Assembly (NCBI RefSeq): GCF_014204945.1
Contig: NZ_JACHMN010000001.1
Coordinates: forward strand, 186,001-250,000
Origin: Allocatelliglobosispora scoriae
GTDB taxonomy: Bacteria; Actinomycetota; Actinomycetes; Mycobacteriales; Micromonosporaceae
Length of the DNA: 64,000 bases
Reading direction: 5' to 3'
A model generated the notes under the pieces. It was not told the DNA's origin. It searched no databases and was given only the letters and a program-made list of their open reading frames with translations. Below, in pieces: positions 51,423 to 60,204 of this stretch (position 1 is its first letter; every line of letters begins with the position of its first letter). A program made the translations under genes and the position numbers.

Positions 51423-53654
51423 TCAGGCGGGCAACCGCCACACTTGAGCTGCCGCGCCCGTGCAGTCGCGGATCTCCAGGCGGGTCCCGTCGGCCGTCGC
51501 GCCGCCGGTCGGGTTCAGGCACCGCCCCGACTGCGGGTTCCGCAGCGCTCCACCGGCCTGCGCCTGCCACACCTGCGCACCGGTGCCGTTGCAGTCCCAG
51601 AGCTGGATCTTCACCCCGTTCGCCGTACCCGAGCTGGTGATGTCGAGGCACTTCCCCAGCGCGCGGAGCGTTCCGTCCGTGCCCACCGACCAGATCTGCG
51701 CATTGCTCGTGTTGCAGGTCCAGAGCTGGATCGCGGTGCCGTTGGCGGTCGCGCCCGCCGCGACGTCGACGCACTTGTTCGCGATGCCCGCGATGGGCCC
51801 GGTCCGCCCGACGCCCGCGGCGAGCAGGGCGCTCAGGGCACTGGCCTGGGTACGCCAGTCGCGCACATTGGGCGCCTCACCGCTCCAGTGCTGGCCGAGC
51901 TGGTTGAGGCTGTCCCGGCTCGCCGACCAGATCGTGTTGGCCTGCGTGCGGATGAAGGGCAGGTAGGCCCCGGACGTCACCTCGTTGAGCTCGGAGAGGT
52001 AGCGCAGCATGACGCCCTTGAACTGCTTGGCGTTGTCGTCGCAGGTCTGTCCGGGCAGGTCGCAGCGCTCGGTGAGCACGCCGCCGCGCACGAGGTCGGC
52101 GGAGGTGGTGCCCGCGTCGGCGAGCCGCCGCGCGGTGGTGAGCAGGGCGGCGTTGCCGGTGGCCCGCCACAGCTCGACGGCGGCGCCGATCGCGAGGCCC
52201 TGGTTGTAGGTCCAGACGGGCTGGCCGTTGTTGGCGCAGCCCTGGGTGAGGCCGTCGTTGACGAGCCCGGCGGCGTTGATCATGCCGCTGGCGGCGAACC
52301 AGTTCCACGCCGTGTTCGCCTTCGCCAGCCACGCGGTGTCGCCGCCGATCCGGTTGTGCAGGGCGGCGGTGAGCCGGATGTAGAGGCCGTTGGTGACGGC
52401 GTTCTTGTAGGTGCGCTCGCGGTTCCACCACACGCCGCCGCCGCAGCTGCCCGGGTCCCAGAACCCGGCGACGTAGTTGGCGATGATGACGGCCTCGTTG
52501 AGGTAGGCGGTGTCGCCGGTGAGGTCGTAGGCGCGCACCCAGGTCAGGCCCCACCAGGCGACGTCGTCGATGGCGCGGCTGATGAAGTGGCCCTCGATCG
52601 CGTCGGAGGAGCGGACCCCGGCCGGGAACGCGACCCGGTTGACCTCGAAGGTGCGCGCCACGATCCAGAGGTGGTCGCGGCGCCCGGTCTGCTTCATCCA
52701 GTCGGTGACGGTCGCGAGCGCGACGGCGGAGTTCCACCAGCTCGACGGCCACCAGGCGGTGTCGGCGGCGTAGGACCACATCAGCGCGTCGGCCGCGGCT
52801 GCGGCCCGGTCCGCGCCGGGCCGCGCCCAGGCGGTGCAGGCACCGCCGGATCCGGAGACCGCGCGGCCGCAGGCTCGCACCGCTCCGCCGTAGAGCTTCT
52901 GCGCCGGGTCACCGACATTGAATTTCCGGGTACGCGTCCCGCTGCCGCCCGCCGCGACACCGACCCTGCCGAGCGACGACCCGCCCGGCCAGCTGGCCCC
53001 GGCGTCGAAGGACCGATCCAGCCACACCTCGTCGCCGGCCGCCCCGGTGTCGATGCTGCCCCAGGCCAGGCCCCGGTCGTCGAAGTGCAGGACGACGCGG
53101 CGCCCGGAGATCGTGGCCGCCGCGACGGGCTGGCTGTCGCCGGTGCCAAGCGCCGGATCGGAGCTGTCGCAGGCGACGGCGCAGATCGCGGGGTAGGCCC
53201 AGTCGGTGCAGACGACCCCGGCGCCGTCGCCGCAGGCGCGCAGTTGGCCGCGCCGGTGGTGCACGGGATCGGAGAGGTTGAACATGAGGGTGCGGGTGCC
53301 GGTCCAGGTGCCCGGGATCGTCGCCTTGCCGAGCAGCCCCTCCCAGGTGGCGCCGCCGTCGAAGGAGCGGTCCAGCCACACGCCGTCGCCGGGCAGTCCG
53401 GCGTCGATGCTGGCCCAGGCCATGGCGTCGGCGTCGGAGACGTGCAGGACGACCCGGCGGCCGTTGACCTGCTTCTCCGGGACGGGGAAGGTCTCCTGCC
53501 GGGCAAGCGACGGGTCGCGGGTGTCGCAGTGGACGGCGCAGACCGTCGCGGCGAGCTGTGTGCTCGCCGCCGTCGCGGGTTCGGCGGGCGGGGCCGGGAC
53601 GAGCGTCCCCGCCAGGATGAGCGTGGCCATGGCCCGTGCCGCGAAGCTGCTCAT
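51423..53654 (-). CDS. Secreted GH76 alpha-1,6-mannanase with ricin-type lectin
   Basis: 743 residues with AGAGG before ATG 53654. A signal peptide ends near AATAA. Two tandem modules of about 120 residues (36-160 and 156-275) share CAVxCDxxDPxL, GRRVVLH, WASIDAG and VWLDRSFD, and may be binding domains. The GH76 alpha/alpha-barrel (about 285-600) has the catalytic Asp-Asp in AIDDVAWWGL and SGAYLPFIRTQANTIW. A C-terminal ricin B beta-trefoil (about 610-743) with three QxW units (AQIWSV, AQVWQA, AQVWRL) binds sugars. It should cut alpha-1,6-mannan outside the cell. Confidence 0.93.
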   Translation of the reverse strand: MSSFAARAMATLILAGTLVPAPPAEPATAASTQLAATVCAVHCDTRDPSLARQETFPVPEKQVNGRRVVLHVSDADAMAWASIDAGLPGDGVWLDRSFDGGATWEGLLGKATIPGTWTGTRTLMFNLSDPVHHRRGQLRACGDGAGVVCTDWAYPAICAVACDSSDPALGTGDSQPVAAATISGRRVVLHFDDRGLAWGSIDTGAAGDEVWLDRSFDAGASWPGGSSLGRVGVAAGGSGTRTRKFNVGDPAQKLYGGAVRACGRAVSGSGGACTAWARPGADRAAAAADALMWSYAADTAWWPSSWWNSAVALATVTDWMKQTGRRDHLWIVARTFEVNRVAFPAGVRSSDAIEGHFISRAIDDVAWWGLTWVRAYDLTGDTAYLNEAVIIANYVAGFWDPGSCGGGVWWNRERTYKNAVTNGLYIRLTAALHNRIGGDTAWLAKANTAWNWFAASGMINAAGLVNDGLTQGCANNGQPVWTYNQGLAIGAAVELWRATGNAALLTTARRLADAGTTSADLVRGGVLTERCDLPGQTCDDNAKQFKGVMLRYLSELNEVTSGAYLPFIRTQANTIWSASRDSLNQLGQHWSGEAPNVRDWRTQASALSALLAAGVGRTGPIAGIANKCVDVAAGATANGTAIQLWTCNTSNAQIWSVGTDGTLRALGKCLDITSSGTANGVKIQLWDCNGTGAQVWQAQAGGALRNPQSGRCLNPTGGATADGTRLEIRDCTGAAAQVWRLPA

Positions 53655-53676
53655 CGCCGAGGTCCTCTCGGAAGCC

Positions 53677-53690
53677 CTTTAACGTTAAAG
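53677..53690. promoter_or_regulatory. LacI-type operator for the GH76 gene
   Basis: CTTTAACGTTAAAG is a perfect 14-base palindrome with the central CG of LacI/GalR-family operators, just downstream of the -10 box. A repressor here would block transcription start. Confidence 0.6.
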
Positions 53691-53691
53691 C

Positions 53692-53721
53692 AGCGTATTG
53701 TTCGAGAAATGCAAATGTAAA
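53692..53721 (-). promoter_or_regulatory. Promoter of the GH76 gene
   Basis: Minus-strand -35 TTTACA (53716-53721) and -10 TACGCT (53692-53697) with an 18-base spacer, directly followed by the LacI-type palindrome. Confidence 0.5.
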
Positions 53722-53807
53722 CAAAGTTTCGTGCCGACCTCGTGCCGCCGCCCCGGTGCGAGCGTTCAGGTGCAGAAATGGGTGCTGATGCCGGGCCGGG
53801 ACATCCC

Positions 53808-53813
53808 TAGCAT
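53808..53813 (+). promoter_or_regulatory. -10 box for the CHAP gene
   Basis: TAGCAT ends 6 bases before ATG 53820 and no ribosome site is present, so the message is probably leaderless. The -35 region is weak. Confidence 0.4.
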
Positions 53814-53819
53814 CGAAGC

Positions 53820-54266
53820 ATGACGATTAAAAAACTGGGGGCTCGCCGGTGGAGCCTCCTCCTCGCGGCGGTGCTCTCCGCCAACGCCCTGTCGATCGTG
53901 GCCCCGGCCGCACCCGCCCAGGCCGCGGCCTTCTGCGAGTGCGTGAAGTACGTCAAGACCCGGTACACGCTGACCCACGTCGGCGACGCCTACCAGTGGG
54001 AGGGCTTCCTTCCGCTGGAGGGCTGGACCAAGATGACCGTCGGCACCGCCCGCGTCGGCGACATCGTGGTCTGGGACCAGTGGGAGATGCCGCAGTGGGG
54101 CCACATCGCCATCGTGCAGGCGATCTACGGCAGCAGCCAGGGACTGTCCATGGTGTTCCGGGGCTCCAACCAGGCGGGCACGAAGTTCACCCAGAACAAC
54201 TGCAACAACGTCAGCGACTGGAGCTCCACCACCGCCTGGGGCAACGCCTCGTTCTTCCACAAATAG
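53820..54266 (+). CDS. Secreted CHAP-domain-like protein
   Basis: 148 residues. A signal peptide ends at AQAAA (about residue 37). CHAP-type features: Cys41 in ECVKYVKTRY as the nucleophile, His95 in WGHIAIVQ, then a late Asn-rich region. Tyr/Trp are abundant. CHAP enzymes are NlpC/P60-like amidases or endopeptidases acting on peptidoglycan; this is near the minimum size. Single gene diverging from GH76. Cys39 beside Cys41 is unusual. Confidence 0.75.
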   Translation: MTIKKLGARRWSLLLAAVLSANALSIVAPAAPAQAAAFCECVKYVKTRYTLTHVGDAYQWEGFLPLEGWTKMTVGTARVGDIVVWDQWEMPQWGHIAIVQAIYGSSQGLSMVFRGSNQAGTKFTQNNCNNVSDWSSTTAWGNASFFHK

Positions 54267-54277
54267 TGCGAACAGGC

Positions 54278-54303
54278 GCGGTGGGGAGTCAGCTCCTCAC
54301 CGC
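54278..54303. terminator. Bidirectional terminator overlapping a stop codon
   Basis: An 11-base stem with one G-T pair (54278-54288 with 54293-54303) around TCAG, between convergent genes. Its right arm includes the stop and last codons of the minus-strand gene. Confidence 0.65.
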
Positions 54304-55331
54304 ACCTCGGCGGGTGCGGCGATGCGGCACTGCGGGTCGATGCGGACCTGCGGGCGTACCTGCCGGCCGCTCGCGCTGAGCAGCGAGTCCTCGACGTGGT
54401 AGGTCCGGACCCGGGTGGTGAAGGCGGGGATCTCTCGCGCCGTCCCGCACAGCACGGTCGACACGACGTCGCCGATCGGGACGTAGCGTACGCCCCCGTG
54501 CTCCTGCAGGATGACCAGGTGCGCGTCGTTCGCGGTGATCACATATCCGCGGATGAACTCCGGCGGCGCCTCGGGCTCGGCGCTCGCCTCGGCCTGGACC
54601 TGGGTCTTCGTCACCGTCAGCGGCAGGATCGGGGTCCTGATCGCCGAGTCGGCGGTCGTCGCGACCACGCCGAGCAGGGCCACCAGCGCGATCGTGGCGA
54701 AGGCACGGGCGAACCGCTCCGGCACCGGCCCGGCGACCCCCAGCGCGACCAGCGGTGGCAGCGCCAGCAGCACGGCGACGAGGTGCTCCCGGGCCGCCCA
54801 GGCGTCGAGCACGGCGGGGCCGACGAGCCAGGCGTACCCGGCGAGAGCAGCGAGGGTCAGCGCGGTCGCCGCCTGCCACCGGCCGTGGATGCGCCACGGC
54901 GGGCGCTGCACCACGGCGACGGCCGCCGGGACGAGCAGCGGCAGGTAGAGGATCTTCCAGGTGAGCAGCGCCAGGACGAAGGCGACGACCACGATCGATC
55001 CCGGTGCGGAGAGCGCGAGCCGCAGCACCAGCGGCGGGAATTCGCGCAACCGGCTCTCCGGCGGGGCCGCGTCGAGCGCCGCCCAGAGGATGCCGCCGAT
55101 CGCGAAGAGCGCGATCAGCACCACCGTGACGAGCTGCGTCACGGTGGCGAAGAGCGCGGCGGCGAGGTTGGCGGGGCCGACGTTGGAGACGAGCAGCAGG
55201 GTGATCTGCAGCTCGCCGCCGGACTCCACCCACAGCCGCAGCACCGAGAACGCGGCGGGCAGGCCGACCACGAGGGTCCAGAACGCCTCCCGGTGCTTCA
55301 CGCGGCCGGAGGAGGTGGCGCCGCTCGTCAT
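54297..55331 (-). CDS. Membrane protein with C-terminal soluble domain
   Basis: 344 residues; about six hydrophobic spans in the first 240 (WTLVVGLPAAFSVLRLW, LVTVVLIALFAIGGILWAAL, IVVVAFVLALLTWKILYLPL among others), then a soluble tail with FIRGYVITANDAHLVIL and RTYHVEDSLLSASG. Its ATG overlaps the TGA of the solute-binding gene as ATGA, so the two are co-translated. There is no permease signature. It may partner the solute-binding protein as a sensor rather than as an ABC permease. Confidence 0.82.
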   Translation of the reverse strand: MTSGATSSGRVKHREAFWTLVVGLPAAFSVLRLWVESGGELQITLLLVSNVGPANLAAALFATVTQLVTVVLIALFAIGGILWAALDAAPPESRLREFPPLVLRLALSAPGSIVVVAFVLALLTWKILYLPLLVPAAVAVVQRPPWRIHGRWQAATALTLAALAGYAWLVGPAVLDAWAAREHLVAVLLALPPLVALGVAGPVPERFARAFATIALVALLGVVATTADSAIRTPILPLTVTKTQVQAEASAEPEAPPEFIRGYVITANDAHLVILQEHGGVRYVPIGDVVSTVLCGTAREIPAFTTRVRTYHVEDSLLSASGRQVRPQVRIDPQCRIAAPAEVR

Positions 55332-56308
55332 CGCGGCGCCGCCTTGGAGTCGTAGTCGGCGAGATCCGGCGCACCGGTGATGGTCGGCTGCGCCCGGTAG
55401 CGGCCGTCCAGATAAGGCCCGATCGTGCGGTCGTAAGCGCGCAGCCAGGGGCTGTTCAGCTTGTTCTTCTGCCATTGGCTCAGGAAGTAGTTGATCAGCC
55501 CGCGGAGCGCTTCGTCGCCGTTGGGGGTCGCGACACCGATCCGCTCGCTCGTATCGGCTATCTCCAGCGGCAGGATCTCCCACCGCTCGGAGTCCTCGGC
55601 CTTGAAACTCGCCAGGATCTGCAGGTCGGTGCTGTAGGCGTCGTACTTGCCGGACTTCATGCCGTCCTTGCACTGGGTGTCGTCATTGACCGGCTCCGGG
55701 CGGATCTCCTTCGAGACCAGCGCCCTCTCCGAGGTCGACCCGGTGCCGGTGCAGACCCGTACCCCAGGCGCCCGCAGGTCGGCGATCGTGTCCAGCGCCT
55801 TGGTGCGCACTTTGCTGACGAGGACGGCCTGGGGGACCAGCAGGTAGGGGCCAGCGAAGTCGAAGAGCTTCTCTCGCTCCTCGGTGATGGAGAAGCTCGC
55901 TACGACCATGTCGGCGGATCCGCTCTGCAGCACCTGCTGGCGGCTCTGCAGCGTCGACACCGTTACCCAGTCGATCTCAGTCTCGGCGTAGCCCAGCTCC
56001 TTGGCGAGATCCCTGGCGATCTCGATCTCGAAGCCGCTGTACTTGCCGGACTTCGGGTCCCGGTAGCTGAGGAAGGGCAGCGTGGTGCGTACCCCTATGC
56101 GCAGGGTTGGTCTGTCCTTGAGCGTGGTGGACTTCTCCCGCAGCGATTCGACGGTCTCCTTGGGCGGGGTGTCCTGCGCGCATTTGGCGGCGCCGACCAG
56201 CAGCAGCATCGTGATGACGCTGACGACGGTGAGCATGCTGCGCCAGCGGCCGGCCCGTCGGCGGGTGGTGGCAGGACTCGGCACTGAGTCGGTTCCGATC
56301 TCGTCCAT
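55328..56308 (-). CDS. Family 3 extracellular solute-binding protein, membrane-anchored
   Basis: 326 residues with AAGGGGA before ATG 56308. An N-terminal basic segment and one hydrophobic span (MLTVVSVITMLLLVGAAK) replace a normal signal peptide; the following Cys lacks a proper lipobox. The periplasmic-binding fold has LRIGVRTTLPFLSYRDP, YSGFEIEIARDLAKELGY, DMVVASFSITEEREK and FAGPYLLVPQAVLV, as in glutamate/amino-acid binding proteins. No ATPase or permease gene is nearby, so it may serve a sensor role with the downstream membrane protein. Confidence 0.88.
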   Translation of the reverse strand: MDEIGTDSVPSPATTRRRAGRWRSMLTVVSVITMLLLVGAAKCAQDTPPKETVESLREKSTTLKDRPTLRIGVRTTLPFLSYRDPKSGKYSGFEIEIARDLAKELGYAETEIDWVTVSTLQSRQQVLQSGSADMVVASFSITEEREKLFDFAGPYLLVPQAVLVSKVRTKALDTIADLRAPGVRVCTGTGSTSERALVSKEIRPEPVNDDTQCKDGMKSGKYDAYSTDLQILASFKAEDSERWEILPLEIADTSERIGVATPNGDEALRGLINYFLSQWQKNKLNSPWLRAYDRTIGPYLDGRYRAQPTITGAPDLADYDSKAAPR

Positions 56309-56471
56309 CGGCGTCCCCTTCACGCTGAGAGATCACGGCAGCGCAGTCCTCGATCGATGAGCAACCGCATCGACACGAAGGGTAGTTGAGCATGGAAATA
56401 GACGACTACGGTACGAGCGGGTATTGCTGCGGATCCGACGCTGTCGTACCGGCTTCCTATGATCGTCCACC

Positions 56472-57449
56472 ATGACCCGCACCACGCCGCCGCGACCGCT
56501 GGACATCGAGGGGCTCTTTCCCGAGCTGGGGGAGCACTCCGCGACGGCGACGCGGCTGCATCCCCGGCCGGGCGCGCCGACGGCCGCGGACAGCTCGGTG
56601 GGCGGCCCGCTGCTGTGGCCGGCGGGTGAGAGCTGGCCGGTCTGCACCGACGGCGCGGACCACTACATCTCGGAGCTCCGGACCCCGGCGTCGGTCCGCC
56701 GCGACCGGGAGATCTTCGCCGCGGCTGCAGCGCGGGCGGCGAGCGGCGACCGCTACGACCTGACCGACGCCGAGCGCGCCGAGGTGCCGGACTACGACTT
56801 CTCCGAGCCGGACGACCTGGTGGAGCAGCCGATCCCGCTGGTCGCGGTGGCGCAGCTCTACCGCCGCGACGTGCCCGACTTCGCCGGCCCCGACGGCACC
56901 GACCTGCTGCAGGTGCTGTGGTGCCCACTGGACCACCCGGAGGAGGGCTACAACCCCCGCGTCCGGCTCTACTGGCGGCGCAGCGGCGACGTGGTCGATC
57001 CGCTGGAGCGGGCGCCGGAGCCGCCGGTGGTCAACGACGCCTACCTGCCCACCCCGTGCGTGGTCTTCCCCGAGCAGGTCCGCGAGTACCGGTACGCCGC
57101 GCTGCTGCCCGCGGAGCTCGAGACCCGGATCAGGGCGTGGGAGGGCGGCGGGCTCAGCTACCAGTCCGACCTGTCGCTGGCTCCTGGTTGGAAGGTGGGC
57201 GGGTTCGCCGGCTGGTCGCTGACCGATCCGCTGCCGATGGACTGCGCCGAGTGCGGCGCCGCGATGACGCTGCTGTTCACCGCCGCCTCGGGGGAGTGGG
57301 ACGGCGGCAACGGCAGCTGGCGGCCGGTGGAGGAGCCGGAGACGGCGTCCTGCGATCCCACCGGGGTCACGATCGGCCGGGGCTACTCGCTGCACGTCTT
57401 CCGCTGCCCGGCGTCCTTCGAGCATCCGCACAGCACCGCCATGCAGTGA
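56472..57449 (+). CDS. DUF1963-like protein
   Basis: 325 residues, cytoplasmic. It shows the DUF1963 layout: TRLHPRPGAP and GGPLLWPAGESWPVC near the start (quality filter of the family), VAQLYRRDVPDF, LQVLWCPLDH, and the final WKVGGFAGWSL, MDCAECGAAMTLLFTAAS. The two close cysteines (CAEC) and Cys in the final RCPAS may bind metal, but this is a guess. Function is unknown for the family. Single gene with a start at ATG 56472 and no strong ribosome site. Confidence 0.83.
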   Translation: MTRTTPPRPLDIEGLFPELGEHSATATRLHPRPGAPTAADSSVGGPLLWPAGESWPVCTDGADHYISELRTPASVRRDREIFAAAAARAASGDRYDLTDAERAEVPDYDFSEPDDLVEQPIPLVAVAQLYRRDVPDFAGPDGTDLLQVLWCPLDHPEEGYNPRVRLYWRRSGDVVDPLERAPEPPVVNDAYLPTPCVVFPEQVREYRYAALLPAELETRIRAWEGGGLSYQSDLSLAPGWKVGGFAGWSLTDPLPMDCAECGAAMTLLFTAASGEWDGGNGSWRPVEEPETASCDPTGVTIGRGYSLHVFRCPASFEHPHSTAMQ

Positions 57450-57579
57450 TGCTGCGGATCTTGTAATAGTTGATGATGGATGCGTAGGATACGACGAATT
57501 TAGTGATGATCAAAGGTTTATGTCGCATATTCGGCGCCACGGTTCCCAGCTGATTGACGCATCGACAAACATGTGAACT

Positions 57580-58773
57580 ATGCGGAAACTCCCGATGATT
57601 GCAGTGGCAGGGCTGGTGGTCGCCATGACGGCGGGACCTGCCCGAGCCCAGTCCAGCAGCTCGTTCGAGGCGTTCATCGCTTCCACCGCGGCTGCGCACG
57701 CCACCTCCGGTGCCGACATCGACAAGCAGTCCTACATCCTCGACCTCTACCGGGGTGTGAAGGTCGACAAGACCTACGTCGAGGACGGCAACTACTTCGA
57801 CTGCGTGCGGACCGAGACACAGCCGTCGCTGCGCGGCAGGGCACCGGCGACGCCGCCGGAGGCCACGACGATGGGGAAGGGGACCGACGACGTCCCGGCC
57901 GGCGTGGTCGGTGCGTCCCAGGTCGTGCACTGCGCGGCGGGGACCATCCCGATGCAGCGGGTCACCCTGGAGCGGATGGCGAAGTTCGCGACGGTCAAGG
58001 ACTACCTGGCGAAGAAGCCGGGCGGGGCCGCGACCCAGGCCGCGCACCGCTACGCCTACGGCGCTCAGAACGTCACCAACTACGGCGGGAACTCCTGGAT
58101 CAACCTGTGGAACCCGTCGGGCGAGTTCACCCTCACCCAGCACTGGTATACGGCGTACCCGACGCAGGGCACGCAGAGCGTCGAGGGCGGCTGGGTGCAC
58201 TATCCCGGCAAGTTCGGTAACAACGCGGTGCTGTTCATCTTCTACACCCCCGACAGCTACGCGCACGGCTGCTACAACCTGGAGTGCAGCGGCTTCGTGC
58301 AGACGAACACCAACTGGAGCCTCGGCGGCGCGTGGTCGTCCTACAGCACCTACGGCGGCACCCAGTACGGCTTCCAGCAGCAGTGGAAGTACTACGCGGG
58401 CAACTGGTGGCTCTGGCTGCGCGGATCCGGTGCCAACCTGGAGCCCGTCGGCTACTACCCGGGCACGCTCTACGGCGCGGGCACGATGAGCTCCAACGCG
58501 ACCTGGTCGAAGTTCGGCGGGGAGACCTGCTGCGCGTCGCCGTGGCCGCAGATGGGCAGCGGCAAGCTCCCGAGTACGGGCTTCGGGCAGGCCGCCTACC
58601 AGAACACGATCTTCTACATCTCCAGCAGCGCCAGCGGCGGCACCGGCGTGTGGTCGTCGCTGACGACCTCGGAGACCCATCCGGCCTGCTACAAGATCGC
58701 TTACACGCCGGCGTCGAGCGGCGGCAGTTGGGGCACCTATTTCTATTATGGTGGACCTGGCGGTTCCTGCTGA
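57580..58773 (+). CDS. Secreted neprosin-family peptidase
   Basis: 397 residues. A signal peptide ends at ARA (about residue 22). Residues 28-155 look like a propeptide, with YILDLYRGVKVDKTYVEDG and RVTLERMAKFATVKDYLAKK. The C-terminal domain (about 160-397) matches the neprosin fold: GGWVHYPGKFGNNAV, YNLECSGFVQTN, WNLWLRGSG-like (here WWLWLRGSG) and GYYPGTLY. Neprosins are glutamic peptidases that cut after proline; the paired catalytic glutamates cannot be assigned by eye. Cysteines (HGCYNLEC, CCASPW) suggest disulfides. It is followed 17 bases later by the propeptide-like lipoprotein gene. Confidence 0.85.
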   Translation: MRKLPMIAVAGLVVAMTAGPARAQSSSSFEAFIASTAAAHATSGADIDKQSYILDLYRGVKVDKTYVEDGNYFDCVRTETQPSLRGRAPATPPEATTMGKGTDDVPAGVVGASQVVHCAAGTIPMQRVTLERMAKFATVKDYLAKKPGGAATQAAHRYAYGAQNVTNYGGNSWINLWNPSGEFTLTQHWYTAYPTQGTQSVEGGWVHYPGKFGNNAVLFIFYTPDSYAHGCYNLECSGFVQTNTNWSLGGAWSSYSTYGGTQYGFQQQWKYYAGNWWLWLRGSGANLEPVGYYPGTLYGAGTMSSNATWSKFGGETCCASPWPQMGSGKLPSTGFGQAAYQNTIFYISSSASGGTGVWSSLTTSETHPACYKIAYTPASSGGSWGTYFYYGGPGGSC

Positions 58774-58790
58774 GGATCGGAGGTGGGATC

Positions 58791-59219
58791 GTGCGCAAGC
58801 TGCTGACATCGCTGACCCTGCTGGTGCTGACGGCCGGGTGCGGGCAGTCCGCCGGCGCCGGCCCCACCCCCTCACCGCCGCCCTCCTTCGACTCCTTCCT
58901 CGCCTCGGTCCGTGCGGCGGAGTACAGCGACTACGCCGGCACCGCGGTCGCGGGCGCGCCGGAGTTCGAACAGATGCGGCAGTACCTGCTCGACCGCTAC
59001 CAGGCCGTGCGGGTGACGAAGACCGTTCAGGACGGCGACGCCGCTGTCGACTGCACGGCCGGCCCGGCCGCGAGCGGGGAGGCGGGGCTGTGTCCGGCCG
59101 GTTCCGTGCCGATCCGCCGCACGACGCTCACCGATCTGACCCGCTTCGCCCGGCTCGAGGACTTCCTGGCCAAGGCGCCCGGCGGCGGCCAGGAACCACC
59201 GAATCCGAGCAGCACCTGA
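58791..59219 (+). CDS. Lipoprotein resembling the neprosin propeptide
   Basis: 142 residues, GTG start with GGAGG 8 bases upstream. The signal peptide ends in LTAGC (lipobox). The mature part aligns by eye with the upstream neprosin propeptide region: YLLDRYQAVRVTKTVQDGD with YILDLYRGVKVDKTYVEDG, then SVPIRRTTLTDLTRFARLED and FLAKAPGG at the same spacing, plus the shared Cys before each. It has no peptidase domain. It may be a lipid-anchored inhibitor or chaperone of the neprosin, or a surface receptor for it. This is the only case of such a pair I noticed. Confidence 0.8.
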   Translation: MRKLLTSLTLLVLTAGCGQSAGAGPTPSPPPSFDSFLASVRAAEYSDYAGTAVAGAPEFEQMRQYLLDRYQAVRVTKTVQDGDAAVDCTAGPAASGEAGLCPAGSVPIRRTTLTDLTRFARLEDFLAKAPGGGQEPPNPSST

Positions 59220-59260
59220 CCGGAAGCGGTGCGGTCCCGCGTCGTCGGGCCGGTCGGCTG

Positions 59261-59490
59261 TCAGGACCGCCGAGCGGCCGGGAGCTCCGGCCGCCGCTGT
59301 GCCGGCGGGCTGCGCAGAGCTGCAGTGGCGGCCATCGCGGCCCGCCGCAGCTGCTCCAGCACGAGCGGATCGGAGGGTTCCGCGTGCCAGGTGACGGTGA
59401 TGGCGCCGATCGGCCGGGGTGAGCATCCGTGCACGAGCACGGCGCTGTCCCAGGTCCCGTAGAGCCCGACGGCGATCGCCCCTGTCCGGT
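59261..59490 (-). pseudogene. 3' remnant of a truncated gene
   Basis: A minus-strand frame with high GC3 codons and protein-like sequence (YGTWDSAVLVHGCSP, GAITVTWHAEPSDPL, LEQLRRAAMAATAAL) ends at TGA 59261-59263 but has no start; to its right the coding sequence becomes an SDR on the other strand. I read it as the C-terminal scrap of an unidentified gene. Confidence 0.35.
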
Positions 59491-60204
59491 CTCGGGGCGC
59501 GAGTGGCCGTGACGGGCCGCCGGCAGGAGAACCTCGACGAGGCCGCGCGGACGGCACTGGACCTGCACGGCGCGACACTGCTGCCGATCGTGGCGCACAC
59601 CGGTGACGGCGACGCGCGCGGCCGCGCCGTGGACACGGTGCTGGCCGAGCCCGGCCGCCTCGACATCCTCGTCTTCAACACCGGCATCAACCCGGTCCGC
59701 AACGCCTCGCTCATGCAGACGCCGCTGTCGGCGTTCCAGCGAATGCTGGAGACCAACGTGATCGCCGCCCTCGGTTACGCCCAGCTGGTCTGGCAGGCGT
59801 GGATGGCCGACCACGGCGGATCCATCGTGCTGATGAGCACCGTCGGTGCGAGCGGTTCGTTCCGGCTCGGCGCCTACAGCGCCACCAAGGCAGCCCTGGC
59901 CAAGCTGACGACCGACCTCGCCGATCAACTCGCCCCGGGGGTACGGGTCAACGCCGTCGCGCCCGCGTTCAGCGACACCGCGTTCGCCGACGCCGTGATC
60001 AGCATACCCAGGGATCAGGTGGCGGCCTCGTACCCGATGGCGCGGATGGGCATGCCCGGCGATGTCGCGGCGGAGGTCGCCTACCTGGTCTCCCCGTCGG
60101 CGGGATGGATAACCGGAGTGACCCTGCCCGTCGACGGCGGAAAGTCCATCGCCACCGTCACCCATGACCGGCCACACCCCGCCGTGGGCCAGCAGGTCCA
60201 CTGA
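59491..60204 (+). pseudogene. 5'-truncated short-chain dehydrogenase
   Basis: The frame begins abruptly at LGARVAVTGRR, which in intact SDRs follows the first beta-strand and TGxxxGxG motif; these are missing. The rest is intact: NTG motif, the active-site serine region LMSTVGASG, the YSATK motif (Tyr-x-x-x-Lys), and the C-terminal ITGVTLPVDGG. A GTG at 59419 would add 24 Arg-rich residues but no Rossmann start. It probably cannot bind NAD(P). The break lies near 59488-59494. Confidence 0.7.
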
